DNA from: Sipunculus nudus
Taxonomy: Eukaryota; Annelida; Sipuncula; Golfingiida; Sipunculidae
Direction: 5' to 3'
DNA: 64,000 nucleotides
Assembly: GCA_026874595.1 (NCBI GenBank)
Contig: CM049306.1
Coordinates: forward strand, 90,244,642 to 90,308,641
The notes below the pieces were generated by a model, which saw only the letters and a program-made list of their open reading frames with translations, ran no database searches and was not told where the DNA came from. Below, one piece after another: positions 1 through 12,800 of this stretch (the stretch's first letter is position 1; every line of letters starts with the position of its first letter). A program made the translations under genes and the position numbers.

Positions 1-52
1 TGTTGTACATCTCACTCAGATATATGAATATATGTTAAACTTTAAAATATGA

Positions 53-55
<3 letters not shown>

Positions 56-108
<53 letters not shown>
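56..108. repeat. (AT)n microsatellite
   Basis: About 26 uninterrupted TA dinucleotides. Its reading frame as alternating Tyr-Ile codons is not a gene. Confidence 0.97.
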
Positions 109-110
<2 letters not shown>

Positions 111-403
111 TTTCATTGATAATCATGTGGACTTCTGAAAACTTTTTAGCTTTTAGTTTTGATAATAGTTTAATAAGACAAAGAGAACTTTCTACAAACA
201 AAAAAAAACAAATAGGTTTCAAACTTATAATTAAGATCATGGCATAACTTTAAGCAGAGATCAGTGACATAAAATGCCTGTTTTATGTATAAATATATGA
301 TCACATAATAATTCAGTTAACCCGAAACAAATCTTTCTTTTTTCAACTTTATATTTAAAACGAAAACCTAGTATAAAATCTCTGTCTCACGGAGAGTATA
401 CAC

Positions 404-1813
404 TAGGGCCCTGCGCGGGGCGGGTTTTGACCCTCAGCCCGCGGGCCCCCGCAGGCCCAGGATTCTGTGCGGGGCTGGGCGGGCTACATCTAAGAAAGTG
501 CAGGGAGGGCCGAAATTAGTCTATGCGGGACGGGGCGGTCTGCGGTTTGATGACCGGGCTGAACATGTAGAACATCAGTAGAACATGAATATAATATTAC
601 ACTTAGAAAAAAAAACTGTTGAATGCATTGATATTTTTGTATAAAATGTTTTTCAGATGGTGTAAAAATAGTAATATGAAAAGATAAATATTAATAAATT
701 TTAATTCAACCTGTTAACCCCTTACACTGACTGACAGTTTTAACAATACTGTGCAAATATGTTTTTTTTTTCTAGGTATAAAGTCAATTTGTTATACAAA
801 ATAGATGATGCATCATTAATCTGAAATTCTAGATTTAAAAGAATTTTCCTTGCAGTGGGAGCTGGTCATAACTTTGTACAAAGTTATCCGGTTGAATATG
901 GACTGTAACCCTGTACTTGTGTCAGGTCTTGCATATTACATAATATGGCTGGGAGTGAAGCAAGGGCTTGATTACCTTTGATCTTGTAATAGACAGTGTG
1001 TGGCTACAGCTGGCTCTGTAGGTGACTCATTGACCTAGAACTGCACAAAGCCTAAGGTGGACTCCTTATCTAATTGTGACTCCATGTGCTGTCTAATTGT
1101 TACTGACATTGACCACTGGCTGGTCATTTCCCTGTTTCGGCACTGCATAATGTGATGATGACTGCTCTAAGAAACAACACACTGGTCTATCTTAATGAAA
1201 ACCCTGAACCTTTAGACACATCGATCAGATTATCTCTTTACCCCACTGACCGTCTCAGTTTCAGCTAATTAGCAGATTATGAATGAAAAGATTTTAACCA
1301 GCATACTTTGAAGATATCTACATTTTTTTCTTTATTTTTTTTATAAATTCAATTAGAAACAGACACAATAAAACCAAACGTTTGTTTAATGTTTAAGGTG
1401 TGTTAAATTATTATATATATTAAATTCATTTAAGCAATCAAACATGTCTTTTAAAATATTTTATGAATAATGGTTCAATTAGTTGCTTAAACGTATTAAA
1501 ATTAATTTTTCATTCCAATCATCAAACATTTCATACATATAAGCATGGCTAATATTTGTGCTGTAAAATATTCTTGATATGTAAACATTTTTTCCATTTC
1601 TGAAAGCTGGACTGCGGGTCAGAAGCATGAAACATGCGGGGCGGGTGCGGGCTGAAAGAATTTTTGCGGGGCGGGTGCGGGCTGAAAGAATCATAGTAAC
1701 TGCGGGGCGGGTCGGGCTGAAATTTTTTCTTTGATTGCGGGGCGAGCTCCGGGCTGACCGGGCCTGATGCGGGGCGGGTGCGGGTTCAATTTTTCGGCCC
1801 GTGCAGGACCCTA
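404..1813. mobile_element. Non-autonomous hAT-like element, 1.41 kb
   Basis: Ends TAGGGCCCTGCGCGGG and, inverted, ...GCAGGACCCTA. It is flanked by an 8-base duplication, GTATACAC at 396-403 and GTATACAT at 1814-1821 (one mismatch). hAT elements make 8-base duplications and often start TAGGG. No transposase is present. The inner ends are GC-rich: about 404-570, and 1610-1800 with tandem units of the type TGCGGGGCGGGTGCGGGCTG. The middle is AT-rich. Confidence 0.75.
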
Positions 1814-2121
1814 GTATACATATAAATTTCGGATAAAACTGGATAAAACATGCTTTATCCGATCCGGATAAATCCAATGAATAAAACCAGCTGCGGATAG
1901 CTGTAGCCTTGAACGGAATAAAATTACGTCCTGAAATCAGGTCCTGGAATCAGCCACCGTAGTCCTGTAATACATGGAGAAGTTAAAATAAAAACAATAT
2001 AATTAAATAGCAGCATACAATCAGTGGGTGTTAAATGAAAGCACCAGATCTAAAACCGAAGCACAAGTGCTAGTTTTATGAGACGTACATATATGTAGGG
2101 TTGACATTGTTCTGATTCCAG

Positions 2122-2349
2122 TGACGTGTTGCCCCGGGCCGAGCTTTGTATCACGGAGTCCACCAAGACGTGTTGGGAGGTCACCCGGGAACGCTTCACC
2201 CGGGCTCTGGAATTCGTGCGCGGTATTCTTGGAGACGAATGCCTGAGGACGACGCCCGCCCCGGTGTGCGATACCACCTTGGCCCGCAGCTGTATTATTG
2301 CTCTGCGTACAATAGTGCGAGAAAGTTCCAGCAGAGAGCGCGCATGCAG
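2122..2349 (+). CDS. VWDE-like: VWDE-like exon 1 (first in window)
   Basis: Acceptor ttctgattccag, donor cag/gtcagt. It enters with one base of a split codon and leaves two bases. It encodes a Cys-containing region (CITESTKTCWEV...GDECLRTT) with no named domain. High GC and an open frame contrast with the flanking intron. Confidence 0.75.
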
Positions 2350-5300
2350 GTCAGTTCACTTTTCATGAGATAAATACCATATTACCATGCGATGTTAAAC
2401 TGTGATGGAGGCTCCACAAGCAAGACTGACTACCTTTACTCATGTTCTTTTGAAAGAATTCTGAAAATGAATATTCCAACAGGTCTACGTTGCACTTTGT
2501 AATTGCCTGTTGCGTCAACCACAAATCATATTTTTAATTAGTTTAATTCATTACCTTATTCTCAACAGTCGCATTCTGTTTTAAAGCATTATTCTTCGTC
2601 CTTATTTACCTTACCTAGCAAAGTAATCTTGAAAAAGATCTTTGGACACCACCTTTAAAGACTTGTTTGTTCAAAGTAAGGAAAGGTATTTTTTGTTAAA
2701 TTAAAAAGTGGGTTTACATTTGTCGATTTTATGTGCATTCGGATCTCACAAATGTCAAGAATAAACTTGTTACGTTCCAAACGCTATAATCGAGTTGCTC
2801 ATAAGGGAAATTTTGAATGTTTAGGGTAAAAGGTTTGTTCTTATGAAATATGATGGTAAGAGTCCACTTATACTGATAATATTGCCTGTTCTCACGATGA
2901 CCTTGGGCAAATTGTATAATATGCAAATTAGGACGAATTTTCTTGTTACCATGCCTTACTGTTTCGTGCGCACAACTTACCATGTCGTTCCCGAGTTTGT
3001 ACCTTGTATGCCAAGTCCAGTCTTCAACCAATCAGACAAAGCCTTTATCATAGGATGTCATGCCAGGGAAAAGTTGACCTTCCGGATATTGTAGGAATCA
3101 GCTTTACAACCCGTCGTTGCAACCACGATATTCATGAAAGAATAACACAGCGTTTTTACATTTTGCATTTTAGATCAAGTCATAGCTGATTATTTAAGTA
3201 CTGTTTACTGTGTGACAGTAATTTTCAGTAAGAAATTTTCCTTCAAATGTTTAGTAATATTTTTTCTTCAGGCGACTCCAGGACTTCTTAACTTTCATAT
3301 GAATCTTTGGCCATTGAAACAATTTTTGATCAATTATTACGTTAAGTTATTGAGATATTGAACAAGGTATATACAATTCGCCAATTCCTCCTAATTTGCA
3401 TATTATACAAGTTGCCCAGGTTAACGTGAGGACAAGCTATCTAAAAAAAATAAGTGGACCGTGTGATGGTTATTTTCAGTGCGGTAATCTGTGTGACGCG
3501 TATTTTCAGTGCGGTAGACTGTGTGGTGATTATTTCAGTGCTGTAGACTATATGATGGTAATGTCTGTGTAATGGTTATTTTCAGTGTAATATTTTGTGT
3601 ACTGGTTATTTTCAGTGCTGTTGGCCCGACCGTGGACTGTGTGAAGGAGAACATGAAGGACTGCAGTAGCCTGGAGAAGGAGTCCATGAACCGGACTCTG
3701 TGGACGGTTCTACGTGAGGCCGAGCCGCTGTGTAGACCTCTGGCAGAGGTATTCATCACTACATAATGTAACAGTACTGACCATGAGCTCTCCGTGACCC
3801 GAGTAGCGAATTCATATCATGAATAATTACGTACATAGACCTTGCGATCCACCTGTCAGGTAAAGGTTCTAAAATAAATCGCCAGTCAGCTGTCATATGT
3901 CATATATTTATCGTATTTGTTGATATTTATGGTAAAACAGGCAAGTATTTAAAAGGCATTCTGCTCTTTAAAACAAGACAGAAGAAGTGTGAAGATGGCT
4001 TCTACTGGAGCTAACAAAAAGTCTTTGAAAACATGACCAGGTGTAAAACTGATTTATATAAAAAGCTTAAGGAGCAACATGTTCCCTGCAGTACACACTG
4101 TAGGAAAAAAGTTTTCTCGGTGGTTCTATTAAGAACCGGCATGGTTCTGGATAGAATCATGTTTCTTCTGGAACTCATTCTCCGTGAAGAGGCTCCATCT
4201 GGCACTTTTAGGTTCGTACCCTGACCATAACCTATCATACGGTTCCAGATGGAAGCCGTGTTTTGACCGGATGTCCCGGTGATTACAACGCGCATGCGCA
4301 CTTTTTTTAAATAATGAGGTCTACTGTTCACCGGTCGGGTGTTTTGGGTCTCATCTGTGTATTGAAATATTAAGAACAACGAAGGCAACTGCCTAGGTTT
4401 TTGAGCAACAACAATGAAATATAACTTCCCAATCGTTTAAGAAAAATAGGACACCCTATTCCTGCTTCCAGCGCCGCCGAGGCTGCGGTAAGCTGCTGCA
4501 TTTTATAATGCTCGGGTAAAACCGCAGACGAACCTTGAATTTAGACACCAGAAATACATTGAGCTTAACTTGCAGCCAATTGTATGCCTTTTCTTAATTC
4601 AATTTAGAAACAATACATCTATAAATACTTGTAGTTTTCAGATGAAATCGTGTCCTTTCAATAAAATTTGTCACTTCTGCAGGTCAACTAGACTCGGTCG
4701 TATATGCTTCCGTTAACTGATCAATTCTGCCTGTTGCAGGGTGTGTACCGTAATTTAGCTGTTGCTGCATCATCGCGACCTCTAGTGAGCAAATGCTTTA
4801 ACCAAAAGCAAATCAAACATTCCAGGTTAAATGAACACATGGTGTTGTTGAAGCGTTGTACATAGTTTACCTGCATGTGATTACGGTACTTTTGGTCAGC
4901 TGTTATATGTTTACTCGAAGCTTCATGATTGGTACGATTAACTGAAAGTAACTACCGAATTATTTTTAGGTTAATTTAAGGTTATTTCCAATGTTAATCC
5001 TAAACCTAACCAGAAGTCATTAGTGAGACTTCTGGCAGAATTCTTAACTAAACAGTTTTATATGCTATGTCTAAGCTAATTATCACACTTGTGCGTCAGT
5101 TGGTAATACAAACTTGTACCTACTAACACACTGTGAATCATAATGTCAAATGTGATACCTAAAATCATCTTGACATCTACCACGGTAGATACTGGTGCGT
5201 GGAGTCGGTAACTGGCACGAGAGTCGTATTTGTGTACTCACTATAATTATAAGTTTATGTTGACAATTCATAGTGTCACCTTTTTACAAGTATATTGGAA

Positions 5301-8300
5301 ATTAAATGACCTAATAGAACCCCCATTTTTATAAAAACGATAGTTTTAGGGTTTACAAACGACGATGCCACCTTAATCGTCAGAATATGCTCAGAAGTGA
5401 TGAAAAGTCACTATATCTAATATCTGAACGCCAATGTCTGATTACCAATATTTACCTGCAACTGCGAGATGGCATGGCATATCTGTTGTTTTAAAATGTA
5501 TCATGTGCATAGTCATAAAGTGCATATTTCCGGTGTTACTCGGCATTCACGACCAGTGTTGTAGTCGAGTCCACACTATCAAAGTCCGAGTGCAAGTCTG
5601 AGTCCATGAGGTTCGATTCCAAGCCCGCCTCTTTCGAGTCCGTGTCTGTTGGAACACGAGTCTAAGTCCGGTCCAAGTCCAAAATGTCTTATTTTAAACA
5701 ATATAATTCGAATATGAGATCAGCATATATGTGTATTTTAAGTGAGTGTACTCAAATTTACTTTAATATTGAATTCTAGTTAACTTACAGTGTAGAGACT
5801 GACTTTAGAAAATAACCTTAACTTGTTTTGTATATTATTCTGTCATCAGATCACGCATGTAAGTCCATATGGTGGAATACCTAATCTGGCAATCAGGCCT
5901 TACGTAACAGATTTTTTTTTACTGGACTCGACTTCTCTGAGTCCGAGTCCCTAAAAATGGGCTTGAGTCCGGACTCGAGTCCGACCTCACTGTCGACAGG
6001 TTGTTTCTTTCATATAAAGGTAAAGAGTTTCTTATATAAAGGTATAGGTTATATAAAGGTTAAGGTTAAAGATTCGAACTCGAAGCAGCCCGGCTTGGAA
6101 TCTGTCAGGGTAAGTCTCCATGCACAGATTTTAAACTTTACCGTCCTGGTCTTTTATATTCATTTTTTTATATGTAAAAGTACTGTCGTTCCTGTCTGAG
6201 TTCCTGATTGACACGTTAACATTATAAATACAACAGATCACCAGCCCCGATGCTGTAACTCTGGTTGAGGGAGGTTCCAGCGGTTTGCTGACGTACAGGA
6301 TCAACTTCCCTCCATCCAAGCTCTGCAAACAGCAGCAGAACTGTCAGATCCGTGTCGACCTAGAACTGGAACAGGGGTTGTGGCCCAGGTGGGTACCAAA
6401 TAACAATGATTAGGTGTAATATCTAACACATATTCGGTTCCTGTGTTTTAAGACGAGTGTTCCAGATTTATCAGTTTTTATTAATTATGCGTGGGCAATA
6501 CTTTAAACTTGAGTTTGGAATGGTCGTGTCAATCTGTTCAGAGTATAAGAAAACTTGCTGTACATATATCCCAAGCCTGATTGTTTTATAACTATCTCAG
6601 TAATAATCAATCTCCTGATTTACGAAACAAGATCGATTTCTTATTTGTAATATTTTCCTGATTGATTAATTCTGGGAATTTTAGTAAATTGCCGTCGTCC
6701 TTCTCTGTCAACCTTATATAGCTTGGAACTGGTCGTACCTCCGGCGCGCGAAATACGGTAAACCCAGAATTGTTCAAATAACCACTTTGAGAAGGCTAGT
6801 TTCAAGACAGACAGTTTCAGTCTAATATCTTTTTCTGATTATACGTAACGGTATCATACGTGTCTGGTTTATTCAATACTTGGCATTCTGGAAAATGGTG
6901 ATTCTCCTTTACCGTTTAACCATTATAAATTAAATGAATACGAAGATATTTATGTCATGTATTGTAGATTGAAAAGGATAAGGTGGAAATCCGGTTTCAT
7001 ATTACAGTAATCCGCATGTATATAGGAATTCATAGACAATTTAGGAATGATCATGCATCAAAATCCTCGAAACATCGTTAATTATTTATCACAACGTTAT
7101 TTTTAAACGTTAAACGTTAAATTTACACCGTATAATTTAAACTAAATCAGGAAAGGAGACAACTGTGTGAGTCATTTAAATGTATAATGTTGTGAATGAT
7201 ACTCAACCTCTAACATTTCTATCAGCTCAGAGAGTTCCCTTTATGGGCATTTAAAGGTAATAAGCTTAATTAACTTTATATCCCTAGCGAAGATGTAAAG
7301 TAATCTTCGAATAGAAATAGAGAATAAATATCATTTCACGAAACTGAAAAAAAAAAAATTAAAAAAGCAGAGAAATTTTTATCCATCTTCATATATATAT
7401 ATCGGTATCTTATAATACATTTATAGGTAATATTTTGTCGGATTTTTTTTTTTTTAAGTCAAAACATTTTCCTGGAAAACACATATCCTTTCCGTCCACA
7501 ACGCGGAGATCGTAAGCATGAAGCATTGCCTGACATTATGGGATTGTTAGGCCGTATCCGCACTTGGTTCGCATCTAAACCAGATTATACTCAACCGGTT
7601 TACTTTAGTCTCGAAGTAGTCCGCTTGGCGTGCGCACTGTAGTTCGCTTTACAAAAGCCTAAACCGGTTTATACAACACAACTAGAGTTTGCTGTCCGCA
7701 TTTGGTTCGTAATCCGATTCAGGCCTGCAATTGAGGGCTCCCTCGCGCAATGCATGAGGCAACACCAAGGGTCACGGTCATGGCCGTTCGGTCAAACTGG
7801 ACTAGAAACCGGTTTACTGTAAACCGGACTCAAGCGGATTAGTGGCCTTTCAAGCCGACTACAGTAAACTCAACTGATGATGATTAGTGGCCTAGTGCGG
7901 ACAGAGTAAACCGATTCACGAACCGGATTATTTGCTAGTGCGGATATGGCCATAATTCGTGTCCATTAAATCTTGCGGTTGATATTTACAGAGATGAATT
8001 TATTCTCATGGTCTTTGTTTCCAATATTGTTCATAGGTGTCGCAGGGGTCGCTCGGTGATATCCCAGGCAGTGTTCGGACTTGATCAAGGTGAGAGTAGA
8101 TCAGTTTGCAGGGATCGTGTGACGGAGTCCAATTATCGCCAGTCCAGGACGGTTCCGCTCGCAGCCAAACTTGACTTCAAATACGACCGGACCCAGATAC
8201 GTAACGTCAGCGTGGTGCTGAAACACGTGACCAACGACGAAGTTATACAGAGCAAGGTCATAGGTCAGGTTCAGGTGGGTTTAATATTGTCTTGCTTCCT

Positions 8301-9766
8301 ATATAGACCTGCTAGGACATTAATAAATTTATTTGCCACTCAGTCAACGTAGTCAGGAACTTCTCAAATGCCTGATGGTCCGAGTGTGAATAAGTCATAT
8401 AACATTCCGCTAGGTGGCAGAGCTCAGATTATCAAACGTTATCGCTGTTGCTGCCATTTAGTGACAGCAACGTATACTGACTGAGTCTACATCTTATAAA
8501 GCATGACGTGACCTAGTCGTTATGGCAATTTTATTAGAAACTAAAGGTTCAAGAAATAGCGAAATCTCTATAGAACCTCAAAGAATTCCCAGATGTCTTA
8601 GTTACAATAATGGACTGAACCACCTGCAATTCTTGAAAAATCAAATAGTATAATAATAGCGTGATTTTCAGCGAGTAAATAAAGTCTTTAAATCCTTTCC
8701 ATATGATTTTAAGGTGAGATTTTGATAAATATGTGGCACAAAATTGTCATGTGAACTCTTTTATTCGGGATTTTCCCATGTATTTCCTAATTGAAAAACC
8801 AATAACCCACTCTCAATTGTTGAACCATAATCCGCTAGCCTTTTTGCCAGTGTATAGGATAAAATTAGCTTTTGCTAGCAGTGGTTTAGTTGAATGATAT
8901 GGAATGAATGGAACGATCCTATAACCTAACGTTCGTTATAGTTTTAAGTATTTTGATTTCAGTTAAGGTTGCAACATCGTCTGTAAACCCTGAATCATGT
9001 TTTTTTTCAAATGCTGGTACTATAAGTATTTTGTAACTTAATTTCCAATTAACTTGTAAAAACGTAAATCCGGTGATATTATAAATTTTTCTACATAACC
9101 TTAATAAAAGAATAACCAAAACGACCCACGTTCGAGGAGGCTGTCAGCTTACAGTGGCAGTCCGTATACTGATGAGGCAGACCCCGCCACATCCTCCCGT
9201 GACTGACAGATGCGTAGCCAATGAAGCCAATGAAACTTTTTTTTTTAAATTCCAGCTCACTATTGAAGACCAAGACCGCAACGCAATGTGTAAATCAATC
9301 AATGACCCACACATGACTACGTTTGATGGACGGTAGGTATTTTTTAAACATTTAATTTTCCTCGCAGTTTTAGATTTCTATTAACGAAAAGAGTACCATT
9401 AGCAGATTTTTTCCTATTCTAATGTCTATAATAACCTTTTGTATATCTGGCATTTTAAAAAAGATCAATCAATTATAATCTGCCAACGAATCCAAGGATT
9501 GTTAGTTACCGGTTTAATATTCATAGAAAATACAAAATATAACACAGGGGATATTATAGTTCTCCGTTTAATGATTCTGGTACCCGTTCATATAAATACT
9601 ATGAATGAGCTGTCCATCGAAAAAAAAAAAATACCTCATCAGTTATCTGCATGCGACCAAGTAGGTATCCTGACACATATTGCCTATAATAATATATACT
9701 ATTAGACAAAAGTACTGTATTACTGTTCCTGCAGCCTAGACTTGAGCACTGTCGTATGTATGTATG

Positions 9767-9842
<76 letters not shown>

Positions 9843-12800
9843 TGTAGTCATGAGGACCCCGTACTCTGTAACTAGCTCAAGGTTGCAAGTCAAATTAAGT
9901 TATCAAAGTCCTTGCCGAACCTGCCTTCTAAATATATAGCGTTTTGTTGAACTTAACACCATTCAAGGAATCATCTGACTGAGCGGTTTAGATTAACATG
10001 AGATTCATTAATTAGTTCGTCTGGAGATCTCGTAACTTTATAGATAACACAGGTGCAGGCAGTTTGGAATTTCAGCAAATTGCGAGGACAAACCGTGTTT
10101 TGTGATAGAAAAAAACCATTCGTGACAGAAAAATAAATCGATTTTTATTATTATTTTTAATTCTGAAAAGATACAATATGGCAGGCTAAGTCAGTCCTTC
10201 TGGCTTGCAGATTAATTAATCACTGTCAGTATAAAATACGCATTTTATTAGACAGAAACGATCAGTTTACAAGGATTTAATATCACAACCTCAGGGACTC
10301 ATAACTAAGGCAGTATTTTTAACAAAAAAGGACAAAACTAGAAATATGCATTCTCAGGAACGCCCCCTCTGCCATGTGGGCGGAAGTCCCCCCCCCCCCC
10401 CCCCCCAACATGTTTGTATTTACTTTTTCGGCCCCTATTGCCAGGTTCATTCGTGCAGAGTACATTTGTAATTTTTCCTGGAAGGCCTTCCTGGACCCGG
10501 ATCCTGCGGCGGATCCACGCCAAAATCTAATAGTTTCTTCATTGGCCCATTCCCGAAATACCCTTCATTTTCCATGAGATTCCGTTCATGTTTGCGTGAC
10601 TTCTGTTGTGAACAAACCAAAACAAGCACACACCTACAAACACACACAAACACATACACGAATGGGGATGAACGCATATCCTCTTGGCGGAGACAAATAT
10701 ATACAGCGAAAATATACCGCTTAATAAACCGACACAGGCATGCCGAAAATTAATATGTAATAAAGAAAAGACTTTCTAAGACTGACGTTCGTGAATATAA
10801 ATATATTTATAATATTTTCTAAGTTTGTTACATTAAAGCAATCCACATCCGTCTTTCAGTTTTATTTAAAACAAATGAATTAAAGTTAAAATCAAAACAT
10901 CACGGATTGAGCTATGAAAAATTATAATTTTAAAGTCTTTATACCTTAGAAGGATTCCTGTGACTTGTTTTTAGCTCAGTTGACTGAAAGTCATCTGAGC
11001 TATAGCGATCACTCTTCGTCCGTCGTCCGTCCGGCCGTACGTCCGTTAACAGGGCACAAATCGTAACCGCTGGACCTACAGACTGGTGGCACTACCTGAA
11101 TTTTTTCACATTTTTACGATTTTTTTCTCTATTTTTGAGACCTTGGACCTGGAACCTTCTTACTTGACATCAAGGGAGGTAAATGAAAAGTCTCCTTGGA
11201 AACCTGATACCATATGAGCTATGGGGCTCGTAAGAACCCCCTCAATAATTAAAAATGTGATACGAAAGCTCCAGTATATGAATAACTAATGCATTGATTT
11301 CCATGATTCTTTGCATGCATATTGATCATGGAGTGTTTCATCAGTTCCTGCAGACTGGTGGCACTACCTGTATTTTTTTCAAATTTTTACACATTTTTCT
11401 ATTTATGAGACCTTCAGTTGAGGTAGTCATCTGTCCAAAAGCCCACTGAAACCCAATTTTTAGGATTCTTCATAAAATTCATGATTTTATTGCACTCTCG
11501 CTGTCATTTTGCTCATTGTTCAACATTCCTTAAATTCAGCTGAGCGTCATGGCCCATGGGCCACTAGTTAAATTTATGTTCTAGCTTTGAAAATTTTATA
11601 AATACGTATTTTATTTTAGTGAATTTCATTAGAACATAGTTCGTATAGATTTTCACGATGAATTTTAGACAGTGTATTGAAAAAAAACTTTGTTTGAAGT
11701 GTGTAATTTTACTTACAGTTACGGAGAGCAAAGACCATATAAACACCTGATAATCAGTGTTTAACTGTTCAGTAATTAATGTAATATCTAAAAGCCTACA
11801 ATATAAGAATAAAATTACAAACATTTAATTGTAATTTAAGTATTTTACTCAAAATACCTACTTTATCAGATAGCTTATATCAAAATCAGTATATCGATTC
11901 CGGGAAGTCAATTAATATTTAAGAGTTCTTTCGTTCATCATAAATTCTGCAATGTTGCCCTAATATTTAGTTTCTTGACAATATCTATGACGTACCGGCT
12001 TCTGTGGTCAAAGGGTAGAGCACGATACTTGATGCCTGGAGATCGTGAGTTCCAGGAGCGATGAGATTCTGTCCCATCCAGGAAGAGCGTTCTTTAGGCT
12101 TAATGGGAACGTGGGGAGGCCGTGCCCCACAGCCACGTTTCAATTACAAACGAGGAGTGAACAAGCAGTTGAATGTGATTACACACCCACGACCCGTGCG
12201 GTACACCGGGTCTACTTGACGCCAGGGTGATCGTGTGTTACCGCCCGAGACAGATTTCTGCAGATGTACATAATTAGTGAAACTAGCTTTACAATAATTT
12301 TTTTACCTCCACCGATTATTTAATCTATAAGGTGCTACTTCAGAGGCGGTTCCAGGGGTCTAGGGGGTAAGACCCCCCCCCCCCACACACACACACAACC
12401 CGCCACTTTCCTTCCTGGTTGGACCCCTCCTTTTCCTAAACCCTGAATCCGCTCCTGCATTTAAGTTTATTATCCAATAATAAGTGCATGAATCATTTGT
12501 ATTATTTCTCGTGTTCCTTGTATTTAAACGAGTTAAATATATGGGAACAATATTTGAAAGGGTTCTTTCAACTGTTTAAAAAAGTTAATATTCGGACAGT
12601 AGCAATGCACACTAAAATCGGCATTGAATGACACAGTCTATCACTGAATTTAAAAAAAAAAGTACCAATTTGAAATGTTCAAACGATAAAAATACCTTAA
12701 CGGGGCCCATTTACATACCAGGGATGTGAAATGTGCATGAAGTACAAGTGTATAGTGTTTTCTGCTGAAAACATAGTAGTTCCCGTCAATGATACGTTCT

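Noticed and set aside
16-240. Reading frame with a poly(Tyr-Ile) run; also 62438-63033
   Set aside because: Translation of AT microsatellites.
1479-1877. 132-codon minus-strand frame rich in Arg, Pro, Ala and Ser
   Set aside because: Produced by the GC-rich tandem arm of the hAT-like element; repeated SARTRPA blocks are the repeat unit, not a protein.
4011-4388. 125-codon minus-strand frame
   Set aside because: No domain, no splice context; lies inside an intron.
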